A stretch of DNA of 64,000 bases, taken from JBBIJR01 sp037445875 (GTDB taxonomy: Bacteria; CLD3; SB21). Numbering within the stretch: the first letter of the stretch is position 1; the number at the start of each line of letters is the position of its first letter. The stretch is taken from contig JBBIJR010000008.1 in NCBI GenBank assembly GCA_037445875.1, positions 4,627-68,626 of the forward strand, given 5' to 3'. Under the pieces are notes generated by a model, which worked only from the letters and a program-made list of their open reading frames with translations, searched no databases and had not been told where the DNA came from. Shown piece after piece: positions 7,356 through 16,170 of this stretch. Position numbers and translations under genes: made by a program.

Positions 7356-10300
7356 TCACGACACTCGGATTGCTCGTTCCCGCTGATCGACATCCAGGGG
7401 TACCATGAACTCGGGCTCGTAGAAATAGCCGGTTGTTTTTTGTTTGGCATATGCTTCCTGCTTCTCGATGATCATTCGGGCCTGCACGTCATACTGTGGA
7501 TGGACGGCATGGATGAGTTCGATGCGCGATACGTTGACGGTATTGTAGCGACCGTCAACCACCCCTTCAAGACAGAACGGTCCCACCGACAGGGTCTGTG
7601 AAGCCACCCTTTCGTAGATGTCCGGAAAAAGAACCGTGTCGTAAATTCCCGTCAGATCTTCCAGGGTCATGAACTTCATGTATCGCCCCTCCTGCACCAC
7701 TTCGCCCTCCGAATTTACTTTGCTGCGTGTTTTGATCCGCTTGGCCGAGACCAGCCACCCGATCATTTTCACTTTTTGCCCTTTGTATCTTGTAAGATCT
7801 TTTGCCTGAACGATGCTCCGATGGTGAACCTGCCTGGGAAAATATTCCAACGGATGCTTGTCCACATAGTAGCCGAGCAATTCCACTTCCAGGGCCAACC
7901 GCTCTTCCGGCAACAGATCGTCAACTCCCTTTAGGGAGTGCTCGTGACGCGTCAGATCAACGTGAAAAAGGTCGACCCCCGTATGATACGTTTGAAGCTG
8001 GGTTAATACATCCAGCATAGCGATCAGCACCGTGCGCTTTTTGCCTGTAAAATCAAAGCAGCCGATCTTGATCAGCGTAAGGATTTCTTCATGGCTGATC
8101 GATGCTCGCTGCAAGAAATCCTGCAAGGAATCGAAGGGCCTGTACTCCCGGGCTTTCATGACGATATCCAAGGATGCCGCGGACACATTTGCAATAAAAC
8201 GGAGGCCGATCCGGATGGCCGATTCGCCTTCTGCTCTGTAATCCCGATCGCTCTTATTGATGTCCGGAGGAAGGATTTTCAGTCCCAAACGCCGGCATTC
8301 GGACACATAGGCAGCCGGGGTATAAAAGCCGCCCTCGTTTGACAAGACTGCCGCCATATAATATGCCGGATAGTGCGCTTTTAAGTATGCTCCCTGGAAC
8401 GACATCAGCGCGTAACTGGCACTGTGGGCCTTGCAGAACGAAAATCCACTAAAACTCTGGATTTGAGTCCACAAAGTTTCCACAGCACTCAGGCTTTTGA
8501 ACTTCCGCATACTGTTTCTGAAGAACTTCTTCTTTAAGTCTTTAATCATCAATGGGTTAATTCTCTTTCCTGACATGTACCTTCGGACAGTATCGGCCTC
8601 GTCAAGTGCAAGACCGCCCACATAATGAAGGACCTTGATCACATCTTCCTCAAAGATCATCACGCCAAATGTTTCCGGCAGGATTTCCATTAAAGCAGGA
8701 TGAGCTTCATTCCTTTTATCAGAGTTTAATAAACGATCAATAAACATATACATCATACCGGACTCTACGCATCCGGTGCGAACCATACCTGAAATGATGT
8801 ACACCAGCTCGAATGAATCTGCTCCGGTAACGCGCATGGCATTGCGAATAAAGGGGCTCTCCGCATGAACCACACCAATGGAGCGTCCGGACCGCAATAG
8901 TGCCTTGGTTTTTTCGTCATGAAACAATTTGTCCCAATTACGGATGTCCAGCATACCTCCCCTGGCCGATTTGATGTTTCGAACGGTGTCCTCGATGGTA
9001 CCCAGGCCCCGGACGGCCAGTACATCAATTTTGGCCAATCCGATGTCTTCGCCTGAGTACATGTCGAGTTGTGTTTTGACAAATCCATTCGCGCTACGCT
9101 CCAGAGCCGAGAAGTGAGTTATGGGTTGTTCCGTAATCACGATGCCGCTGGAGTGGATCCCGCTGTAGTGGGGATAACCATCCAATCCGGTCGCCAACCG
9201 CAGGATCTTATTAAAGAGGGTATCGTCCAGCTTCAGTTCGCGCGCTTCCGGGTACTTCTCCTTCAGATGCGGCAGATGATTTGCGGCGGTATGAGGAATG
9301 AGTTTTCGAAATGTGTTGAGCTCCCTTTCACTGATCCCGTGGGCCTTGGCGACTTCCCTCAACGCTCCGCGTGCGTGGAGGGTATGAATCGAAGCCAGCA
9401 TGGCCACATGCTGACTGCCGTACCGTTCATACACGTATCGCAGTACCCGATCCCGGTGGCGCCACGAAAAGTCCAGATCAATATCCGGCGGCGATCCGCG
9501 CGCGTAGTTCAGAAAGCGCTCAAAATAAAGGTTATAGCGTATTGGATCTACCTCCGTAAGGCCGAGACAATAACTGACAATACTGTTGGCGGCTGAACCC
9601 CGCCCCACATGCCAAAAACCGTTTCGGCGTGCGAAGTTGACAATGTCCCAGCAAATAAGAAAGTAATCGGCAAAGTTAAGGTTAGTGATGACTTCGAGCT
9701 CGTATTCTACCCGGTCGATGAGAAATTGGTTGTTTCTCTTCCAGGACGCCGACGGATCCGCCGCCGACCTACCCTGAACGTGCAGGGTTAGACCGTGGCA
9801 TTTGTGAACATACCTCCGTTCCAACCCCTCATACACCAGCGTTCTGAGAAAATCGCTGCTGGAGGAGCATTTTTCTCCTTCCGGGGTGATAAACCGGGCA
9901 CAGTGGTATCGTTTGAAGGTAAATTCGAACTGACACAACGAGGCGATCTGTCGTGTGCGGTCATTTGCATCAGGGATCGCCCGTCCCAGAACGACCATGG
10001 CCTCCGGAGATTTCAGGTACTGTTCGGGATCTGCGGTGATGAGTTGCTCATCGCACACGGTGCGTAGTTCTGCAACGGCGCGCAGCACACGGTGCATCTC
10101 AAAATCCTCCCGATTCGCAAAACACACTTCGTTGGTCAAGATCATGGGAATACGACGTTCCTGACACAGACGATGGACGAGGCGATTGTGCTGGCGGCGG
10201 CCCGATAGGAGTACGAGTTCCCCGTAGAGTTGGTCGGTGGCCCGGCTTACCCCGGTCAATAGTTCAAGAGAACAGGACAGAACAAACAACCCGCGATTTT

Positions 10301-10631
10301 CTTCGCACAGGGCACGGATCAAATCAAAGGACGGATCAAGCTGTCGTCCGGAAATGATTTCACAGAGGCGATGGTAACCGCCTACGTTCCGGCACAGCAA
10401 AACAGCACTCCGGCCGCTGTGCCGCGGATCGTCCACCCATGCCCCGATGATGGCATTCAGCCCCGCCTCTCTGGCGATCGAATAAAACTCGACTGCACCG
10501 GCCATGGTATTGCGATCCGTCAAGGCCATGGCCACAAAACCGAGTTCACGGGCCCTGTACACAAGGCGCTCAACCGTGGACGCTCCGTGTCCAACCGAAT
10601 GATTGGAGTAGACGTGCAAGTGGGTAAACAT
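7356..10631 (-). CDS. dnaE: DNA polymerase III alpha-type (short DnaE) polymerase with degraded PHP site
   Basis: This is a C-family DNA polymerase of 1,091 residues, shorter than the replicative E. coli DnaE (1,160). It has an N-terminal PHP domain (HLH at residues 4-6), the polymerase core with VGRGSAANS (342-350) and the catalytic PDIDLDF motif (382-388), helix-hairpin-helix segments, and a C-terminal OB fold near residue 985. The SPPDIDLDFSW form resembles the short DnaE proteins of Bacteroidetes/Chlorobi relatives. PHP metal ligands look lost: TDH is TDR (38-40) and the NDVHY-type motif is NEVCF (167-171), so PHP nuclease activity is unlikely. The start is ATG 10631, because longer forms would run through the promoter and leader hairpin. 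Whether it is the replicase or a second, lesion-bypass-type enzyme is open. Confidence 0.88.
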   Translation of the reverse strand: MFTHLHVYSNHSVGHGASTVERLVYRARELGFVAMALTDRNTMAGAVEFYSIAREAGLNAIIGAWVDDPRHSGRSAVLLCRNVGGYHRLCEIISGRQLDPSFDLIRALCEENRGLFVLSCSLELLTGVSRATDQLYGELVLLSGRRQHNRLVHRLCQERRIPMILTNEVCFANREDFEMHRVLRAVAELRTVCDEQLITADPEQYLKSPEAMVVLGRAIPDANDRTRQIASLCQFEFTFKRYHCARFITPEGEKCSSSSDFLRTLVYEGLERRYVHKCHGLTLHVQGRSAADPSASWKRNNQFLIDRVEYELEVITNLNFADYFLICWDIVNFARRNGFWHVGRGSAANSIVSYCLGLTEVDPIRYNLYFERFLNYARGSPPDIDLDFSWRHRDRVLRYVYERYGSQHVAMLASIHTLHARGALREVAKAHGISERELNTFRKLIPHTAANHLPHLKEKYPEARELKLDDTLFNKILRLATGLDGYPHYSGIHSSGIVITEQPITHFSALERSANGFVKTQLDMYSGEDIGLAKIDVLAVRGLGTIEDTVRNIKSARGGMLDIRNWDKLFHDEKTKALLRSGRSIGVVHAESPFIRNAMRVTGADSFELVYIISGMVRTGCVESGMMYMFIDRLLNSDKRNEAHPALMEILPETFGVMIFEEDVIKVLHYVGGLALDEADTVRRYMSGKRINPLMIKDLKKKFFRNSMRKFKSLSAVETLWTQIQSFSGFSFCKAHSASYALMSFQGAYLKAHYPAYYMAAVLSNEGGFYTPAAYVSECRRLGLKILPPDINKSDRDYRAEGESAIRIGLRFIANVSAASLDIVMKAREYRPFDSLQDFLQRASISHEEILTLIKIGCFDFTGKKRTVLIAMLDVLTQLQTYHTGVDLFHVDLTRHEHSLKGVDDLLPEERLALEVELLGYYVDKHPLEYFPRQVHHRSIVQAKDLTRYKGQKVKMIGWLVSAKRIKTRSKVNSEGEVVQEGRYMKFMTLEDLTGIYDTVLFPDIYERVASQTLSVGPFCLEGVVDGRYNTVNVSRIELIHAVHPQYDVQARMIIEKQEAYAKQKTTGYFYEPEFMVPLDVDQRERAIRVS

Positions 10632-10636
10632 GGCAA

Positions 10637-10673
10637 TAAAAAAGCTCAATGCCGTTTGTGTGACATTGAGCTT
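10637..10673 (-). terminator. Leader hairpin with U-tract just before the dnaE start (possible attenuator)
   Basis: On the minus strand a perfect 10-bp stem AAGCTCAATG/CATTGAGCTT with a 12-base loop leads into TTTTTT, ending 5 bases before the dnaE ATG. It lies between the dnaE promoter and its start codon, so any transcript of dnaE must pass it. No Shine-Dalgarno sequence is visible between hairpin and ATG. It looks like an intrinsic terminator used for attenuation, or a fold that hides the start; either is inference. Confidence 0.65.
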
Positions 10674-10697
10674 GGTGTTCCCAACAACTCTCGTGTT

Positions 10698-10726
10698 AAG
10701 ATACCATAAAAATTTATGGGTGTCAA
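10698..10726 (-). promoter_or_regulatory. Predicted dnaE promoter
   Basis: On the minus strand TTGACA (10726-10721) and TATCTT (10703-10698) are 17 bases apart. Transcription would start near 10691, about 60 bases before the dnaE ATG. Confidence 0.7.
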
Positions 10727-10736
10727 GTCCTCCCAA

Positions 10737-10766
10737 CAAAAAGGCCGGCTTCACCCGAAGCCGGCC
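10737..10766 (-). terminator. Rho-independent terminator after the LPP20-like gene
   Basis: On the minus strand a perfect 9-bp stem GGCCGGCTT/AAGCCGGCC with a 6-base loop is followed by TTTTTG. It lies 25 bases after the stop codon of the secreted protein gene and before the dnaE promoter. Confidence 0.85.
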
Positions 10767-10791
10767 TCACGATTTCTCGCCGCGTTCGCCA

Positions 10792-11940
10792 TCAACGCAA
10801 CAACTTCGCATAATCCACCTTGCACTGGGAGGAGGAGCTTTCTTCGTTGGTGAACGCGATACCCACGGAACACGTTGCAGGGAACTCCGTTTCCACACTG
10901 CCGATCTCGATCCAATCGCCATCGACGGTGCTGTAGTACGACGTAAACGTATATCCTTTCCGGACCAGTTTGAAAAAGACGTATCCCTTTAGCCGCTCAA
11001 TATTCGTCTCCGTTCTGGGAAGGGCAATGTCATTGGCATAACCTTCCAGGTACAAATAACCACCGTTATACTTGACGTAAGAGAAGACATTCTGTTTTCC
11101 CTCCAGCGCATAAAGGCCGACACCGCTATAGTAGTATTTCTCCCAATCCAAGCGGAACTTGGCCTCCACAACGAAATCTCCCTGGACGTCCGGCATTTCG
11201 AGCCGGGGAGCCTTCTTGTTTCCCTCCTCGGGCTTGAACGATTCCGAAGCCGCCATGGTTACCGTCAGATTGTCGCCAAGGAAAGAGTACTTCGAATTGC
11301 CGTCCTGGTCGATCCACTTGAAGCCGCCAAGAGACTTGTTCTTGAAATCCGTCGCCGAGGCCCGCGTGTCAATCAGCTTCGCTTCCTCGCCAACCGCCTC
11401 CTTCTTGACTGAAACAACCGGCTTTGTTTCATCCGAAGTCTCCTCCATCGTGGTGAGAGTCTCCGCCTCGCCGGCTTCATCCACCGCTCCTTCCTCCTCA
11501 TCAACCGAAACCACGATCACGTCAGGGTCCTTGAGCATGGACTGCATCATCTGAATCGCCCCCATGGCGCTGGACTTGGCTTTCTCGGCCTTCTTCATGG
11601 CGCCATACTCCTTGTCGATCGCTTCGAACGGCATCAATGCAAGCACATAGTAGTACTTCGTGGCCGGATCCTGCCAATAGGCTTCCATTCGAAGACTGGC
11701 CATGGCGGTCTTGATATCTTTGCCCTCGTACTTGCTCTTCAGCAGTTTATCGATGGCCTTCCGAGCCTTTTTCTCGGCGGAGGTCCTTGCCTGATCGACA
11801 CGGCTATGCTTGGCAATGCCCACTGCGACAAAGTTCTCTCCCGCATATGTTCCAGGATTGTCGACCCAAGCGGGCTTCTGGCCAAGGGCCGGCGATCCAC
11901 TCAGCACGATGGCGATCAACAGCAACAAACGATATCTCAT
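10792..11940 (-). CDS. Secreted protein: LPP20-like domain plus DUF1349/concanavalin-like domain
   Basis: The 382-residue product has a clear signal peptide (MRYRLLLLIAIVLSGSPALG, cut before Gln21). Residues 22-115 look like an LPP20-type domain (PAWVDNPG, FVAVGIA, then a run of Ala/Arg helices). An acidic, probably disordered segment covers about 135-190. The last 180 residues look like a DUF1349/concanavalin-type beta-sandwich (GDFVVEAKFRLDW, YYSGVGLYAL, FFKLVRKGYTFTSYYS, GDWIEIGS). Both domain calls rest on motif recall and are tentative. A good AAGGGAG ribosome site precedes ATG 11940. It lies 45 bases after the mutase gene. It is probably periplasmic or on the surface; no function can be named. 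Confidence 0.75.
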   Translation of the reverse strand: MRYRLLLLIAIVLSGSPALGQKPAWVDNPGTYAGENFVAVGIAKHSRVDQARTSAEKKARKAIDKLLKSKYEGKDIKTAMASLRMEAYWQDPATKYYYVLALMPFEAIDKEYGAMKKAEKAKSSAMGAIQMMQSMLKDPDVIVVSVDEEEGAVDEAGEAETLTTMEETSDETKPVVSVKKEAVGEEAKLIDTRASATDFKNKSLGGFKWIDQDGNSKYSFLGDNLTVTMAASESFKPEEGNKKAPRLEMPDVQGDFVVEAKFRLDWEKYYYSGVGLYALEGKQNVFSYVKYNGGYLYLEGYANDIALPRTETNIERLKGYVFFKLVRKGYTFTSYYSTVDGDWIEIGSVETEFPATCSVGIAFTNEESSSSQCKVDYAKLLR

Positions 11941-11985
11941 ACTTGACTCCCTTTGAAGTAGACGAACCGTTCTAGTGAGTTATGT

Positions 11986-13323
11986 TCATCCTTTATGAAA
12001 ATACGAGGTAAATTCCTTCAGCAACCGGTTCACGGTCACTCCATCGGGCGCTTCGGCAATAATGCGCACGACCGGTTCCGTATTCGACGTACGCATGTGG
12101 ACCCAACTGCCGTCCATAAGGATCTTGACACCGTCCGTGAGGTCCAGCCGACGTGACCGGTACTTCTGGATGATCTTCTCGATTATGGCGCCTCCCTGGC
12201 CCTGCTCAACATGGACTTTGTCCTTTCTCATGACGTAGTGCGGAATCTCGCTTACGAGTTGGGTCACGGTCTTGCCGGTTGAGCACATCAATTGCAGCAG
12301 CAGGGCCACTCCGGTACACGCGTCACGTCCGAGGTGAACATCGGGCAGGATGACGCCGCCGTTGCCTTCGCCGCCGATGACGGCGTGAACTTCCGCCATT
12401 CGGCCGGACACATGGATTTCACCAATGCGCGTACGGTGGCAAGGAACCTCGTACCGCGCGGCCAGATCGTCCATTGCGCGGGTCGTCGAGGCATTGACCA
12501 CAACAGGTCCTCGTTTCTTGGAGAGCACAAAGTATGTGGCCAAGGCCAGTGTCAGCTCCTCACCAATCGCCTTCCCCTGCTCAGAAACCACAGCCAACCT
12601 GTCCGCGTCGGGATCAAGGGCAAAGCCTACATCCGCCCCCGTATGCGCAACCGCTTCTTCCAACAGCGACAGGTTCTCCGCCGCAGGTTCCGGATTCCGA
12701 GGGAAGATGCCGTGGGCCTCTTCATTCAACACCGTCACCTCGCATCCCAGGAGCTGCAGCAATTTAGGGATGATCGTTCCGCCGGTCCCGTTGACGCAAT
12801 CTACGACCACACGAAATCTGCGCCGCTGCAACTCTTCGACATTGAGGTATTCGAGTTCCGTGACGAGGTCGATGTGGTTTTGAACGGCATAGTCATAGAA
12901 TTCGACTCGGCCGAGCCGATCCCAGGAGACATATGAACAACTGTCATGATCCGCAATCTCCAGGACCTCGTTAAGGCGGTCCTGGTTGAGGAAGAGGCCC
13001 TTTGGCCCAATCAGCTTGAGGGCGTTCCATTCGATCGGATTATGGCTGGCTGTAATGGCAATTCCGCCGTGTGCTTTCAGATTTTTGACGGCTATTTCGA
13101 CGGTAGGCGTCGGTACGATACCAACATCCACGATCCGGCATCCGGTAGCTTCCAGACCGGAGAAAACAGCCGTTTTCACCATGTCGCCGCTGACACGGGA
13201 ATCTCGCCCGACGACAACGGTACCGCCGTTGGCCCAGGTGCCGAATGCGGCGGAATATCGTGCGATGCGGTCCGGTGTCAACGTAGAACCGATCACGCCG
13301 CGAATGCCGGAGATACTGATCAT
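11986..13323 (-). CDS. glmM: Phosphoglucosamine mutase / phosphomannomutase family
   Basis: This alpha-D-phosphohexomutase interconverts sugar 1- and 6-phosphates, most likely glucosamine phosphates for cell-wall precursors or mannose phosphates. The product shows SISGIRGVIG at the N-terminus, the catalytic phosphoserine loop ITASHNPIEWNA, the metal-binding DPDADRLAV and the sugar loop GGEGNGGVI. The phosphate-binding RTSNTEPVVRI lies near the C-terminus. I chose ATG 13323 because family members begin at ISGIRG; an upstream frame to 13509, 5 bases after the alaS stop, would add 62 basic, proline-rich residues. Neither start has a strong ribosome site. The exact substrate cannot be read from these motifs. 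Confidence 0.85.
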   Translation of the reverse strand: MISISGIRGVIGSTLTPDRIARYSAAFGTWANGGTVVVGRDSRVSGDMVKTAVFSGLEATGCRIVDVGIVPTPTVEIAVKNLKAHGGIAITASHNPIEWNALKLIGPKGLFLNQDRLNEVLEIADHDSCSYVSWDRLGRVEFYDYAVQNHIDLVTELEYLNVEELQRRRFRVVVDCVNGTGGTIIPKLLQLLGCEVTVLNEEAHGIFPRNPEPAAENLSLLEEAVAHTGADVGFALDPDADRLAVVSEQGKAIGEELTLALATYFVLSKKRGPVVVNASTTRAMDDLAARYEVPCHRTRIGEIHVSGRMAEVHAVIGGEGNGGVILPDVHLGRDACTGVALLLQLMCSTGKTVTQLVSEIPHYVMRKDKVHVEQGQGGAIIEKIIQKYRSRRLDLTDGVKILMDGSWVHMRTSNTEPVVRIIAEAPDGVTVNRLLKEFTSYFHKG

Positions 13324-13514
13324 CAGTCCAGTGTGGGGTGGAGTAGCCGGCGGAGGTATTTGTTCACGGTGCGAATACCTGTGCTGCACACCGGCCACAC
13401 GACCTTCCAGCATCTTTCGCAGATTGCCGCGGGATGACACTTTCACGACGTCTGACCGTGAAGCATCCATTTTTTCCTTGTGTCTTGTTTGTCTGTTCCT
13501 TCGCTTCATCGTGC

Positions 13515-16118
13515 TTACTTCAGCAGTTTGTTAACATGCGACAGCGCGCGGTCGATATGGGCAAGATCTTTGATTCCCGCTGTCGCCAGATTGGCCCTTC
13601 CACCACCGCTTCCTCCCACGACCTTTGCGATTTCCTTTATCAGGTTTCCGGCGTGGAGTTTTTCTTCCGTGATCAGATCATCCGTCACGACACACAGTAA
13701 TGTCCCCGAATCTCCGTTGACAGCCGCCAAAACTCCTACCCCTGACACCAGCTTGGTGCGCAGAATATCGCCCAGTTCTTTGAGGTCCACGCCGGCAGGC
13801 ACGGTCACCCGTCTGGCGACCAGTTTGAAACGACGGACGACCGGAGCCTCCTCGACGAATACTGCCAGCTGCTCCGCGAGCGAGGCGACCTGCAGGGCGG
13901 CCACCGCTTTTCGAAGTTCACGGTTTTCGTCGACCAGTTCTTCGACCCGCCGAAAAACACCGTCCGGATGCGTATGCAGAGTGGTCGCAAGTCGCTGGAC
14001 GAGGCGGCGTTCGTCCCGAACCGTACGCTGCGCAACCGATCCGGTAATAGCTTCGATCCTTCGCACCCCAGCGGCAACGCCGGACTCGCCCACAATGCGA
14101 AACATGCCGATGTAACCCGTCGCCGGCACGTGCGTTCCACCGCAGAATTCCTTGGAGAACTCGCCGAACTGCACCACATTGACACGCTCACCGTATTTGT
14201 CGCCAAAAAAGGAGAGAGCACCCATACCCTGCGCCTCCGCAAATGGAATATCGCGATGGTGCTTGAGAGGGATGTTCTCCCGAATCTGTGCGTTTACGAT
14301 ATCCTCGATTTCGGCAATCTGGCTTTCGCTCACCTTTTCGAAATGCGTAAAATCGAAGCGCAGTCGGCCGGGTTCAACCACGGATCCCGCCTGCTGAACG
14401 TGCGTTCCGAGGACTCTGCGCAGCGCCGCGTGGAGCAGATGCGTCGCAGAATGATTCCTGATGATCTGGTTTCTCCACTCGCGGCTCACTCCAAGATGAG
14501 CGCGGGACACCCGCCCGAGATCCATGTCTTCCGGTGCGTCAACAAAATGGACGATGTCATCGCCGACGCGCTGGGTATCCCAGACCTCCAGTTGGAAGCC
14601 GTCGACCCGGATCCCGCCCCTGTCCCCCAGCTGGCCGCCGGACTCAGGGTAAAAAGGCGTTCTATCGAAGACCAATTGAACCTGGTTGCCCTCCCGAACA
14701 TACTTGACCATCGCCGCTTCGGATTCAAGAGTGTCGTAACCAAGGAACTTCGATTTCTGCTGGTCACCAACCAGAATCCAGTCCACCGACCGGGAAATGA
14801 ATTTCTTCTTGCCCTCTTCGCGGGAGCGCTGGCGTTGAGCGGCCATCAGATCCGAGAATCCATCCTCGTCCACCGTGAGGCTTCTTTCTGCCGCCAAAAC
14901 TCTCGTCAAGTCCATGGGGAATCCGAACGTATCATACAATTTGAAAACGTCATCTCCCGAAATTTTCCGGCGGCCTCGTTTGTTCAGCGCCCGGACAAGA
15001 TCTTCAAACACTTCCAGACCGCGGTCCAACGTGCGATTGAAATGCTCTTCTTCGGTCCGAATCGTCTTTTCCACATAGGCCTGGCGTTGGCGGATCTCGG
15101 GGAACGCATCACCCATTGTGTTCACGACGTGGCCGACCAGGTCGCAAACGAACGGCTCATGCATTTGGAGTTTTCGGCCGTACATAGTTGCGCGTCTGAG
15201 AATGCGGCGGAGGACGTAACCGCGCCCCTCATTGCCCGGTACGGCCCCGTCCGTAATGGAGAACGTCAACATGCGCAGATGATCCGCAATGACCCGGAAG
15301 GCGGGCTGCAGGGCCGCCTCCCCGTATGACCTTCCGGTCCTTTGCTCCACACCGCGGATGATCGTCTGGAAAATATCGATATCATAGTTCGAAGCCTTGC
15401 CCTGGAGAACACGGGTCAGACGCTCAAAACCGGCGCCGGTGTCGACATGCTTCGCTGGGAGTGCGGCCAGGCTCCTGTCGGCATGCCGATTGAACTGGAT
15501 AAATACAAGGTTCCATAATTCGATGACGTCCGGGGTTCCTGCGTTTACGAGCTTGGCTCCGTCCCCGCCGGCCGTCAGGTCGATGTGGATTTCCGAGCAC
15601 GGTCCGCACGGACCCGTGTCCCCCATCTCCCAAAAGTTGTCCTGCTCACCAAACCGCAGAACATGCGAGGCATCGATATCCGTCACTTTCTTCCACAACG
15701 ACTCCGCTTCGGAGTCGTCCTTGTATACCGTCGCATACAGTCTATCCTTCGGAAGGCACCATTCGCGAGTCAGCAATTCCCACGCCCATTCAATGGCTTC
15801 CTTTTTGTAATAGTCCCCGAAGGACCAGTTGCCCATCATTTCGAAGAATGTGTGGTGGTACGTGTCGTGTCCCACTTCCTCCAGGTCGTTGTGTTTGCCG
15901 CTGACGCGTATGCATTTCTGGCTGTTGGTCACACGTACATGTTCCGGGCGTTCCGTGCCGAGGAAAATGGGCTTGAACTGGTTCATTCCTGCGTTAGTGA
16001 ACAACAGAGTAGGATCGTCGATCGGCACGACAGGACTAGATGGAACAAAGCGATGGTTGCGTTCTTCGAAAAATCGAATGAACTGCGTGCGAACTTCCTG
16101 TGAAGTCAATACTGGCAT
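13515..16118 (-). CDS. alaS: Alanyl-tRNA synthetase
   Basis: AlaS charges tRNA-Ala and edits mis-charged Ser and Gly. The 867-residue product has the class II catalytic domain at the start (FFEERNHRFVPSSPVVP, LLFTNAGMNQFKPIFLG, FFEMMGNWSFGDYYK). The editing domain carries the zinc ligands HSATHLLH and CGGTHVPATG, and the C-Ala domain ends with GGSGGGRANLATAG. Length is normal. A promoter lies 25 bases upstream. The tRNA-Ala gene with its G-U identity pair lies 6 kb away in the same window. Identification is secure. Confidence 0.97.
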   Translation of the reverse strand: MPVLTSQEVRTQFIRFFEERNHRFVPSSPVVPIDDPTLLFTNAGMNQFKPIFLGTERPEHVRVTNSQKCIRVSGKHNDLEEVGHDTYHHTFFEMMGNWSFGDYYKKEAIEWAWELLTREWCLPKDRLYATVYKDDSEAESLWKKVTDIDASHVLRFGEQDNFWEMGDTGPCGPCSEIHIDLTAGGDGAKLVNAGTPDVIELWNLVFIQFNRHADRSLAALPAKHVDTGAGFERLTRVLQGKASNYDIDIFQTIIRGVEQRTGRSYGEAALQPAFRVIADHLRMLTFSITDGAVPGNEGRGYVLRRILRRATMYGRKLQMHEPFVCDLVGHVVNTMGDAFPEIRQRQAYVEKTIRTEEEHFNRTLDRGLEVFEDLVRALNKRGRRKISGDDVFKLYDTFGFPMDLTRVLAAERSLTVDEDGFSDLMAAQRQRSREEGKKKFISRSVDWILVGDQQKSKFLGYDTLESEAAMVKYVREGNQVQLVFDRTPFYPESGGQLGDRGGIRVDGFQLEVWDTQRVGDDIVHFVDAPEDMDLGRVSRAHLGVSREWRNQIIRNHSATHLLHAALRRVLGTHVQQAGSVVEPGRLRFDFTHFEKVSESQIAEIEDIVNAQIRENIPLKHHRDIPFAEAQGMGALSFFGDKYGERVNVVQFGEFSKEFCGGTHVPATGYIGMFRIVGESGVAAGVRRIEAITGSVAQRTVRDERRLVQRLATTLHTHPDGVFRRVEELVDENRELRKAVAALQVASLAEQLAVFVEEAPVVRRFKLVARRVTVPAGVDLKELGDILRTKLVSGVGVLAAVNGDSGTLLCVVTDDLITEEKLHAGNLIKEIAKVVGGSGGGRANLATAGIKDLAHIDRALSHVNKLLK

Positions 16119-16142
16119 GTCTGGCTCCCGTGGTGCGCAAAA

Positions 16143-16170
16143 AATATAGCCAAAAAACGCAATAAATCAA
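16143..16170 (-). promoter_or_regulatory. Predicted alaS promoter
   Basis: On the minus strand TTGATT (16170-16165) and TATATT (16148-16143) are 16 bases apart. The -35 box overlaps the stop codon of the sensor kinase gene. Confidence 0.55.

Noticed and set aside
11986..13509. 62-residue N-terminal extension of the phosphohexomutase
   Set aside because: The extension is basic and proline-rich without family counterpart and has no ribosome site; the fold begins at ISGIRG after ATG 13323. It cannot be fully excluded.
13968..15329. Open frame of 453 codons on the plus strand
   Set aside because: It is antisense to alaS, which is certain; composition is that of a shadow frame.
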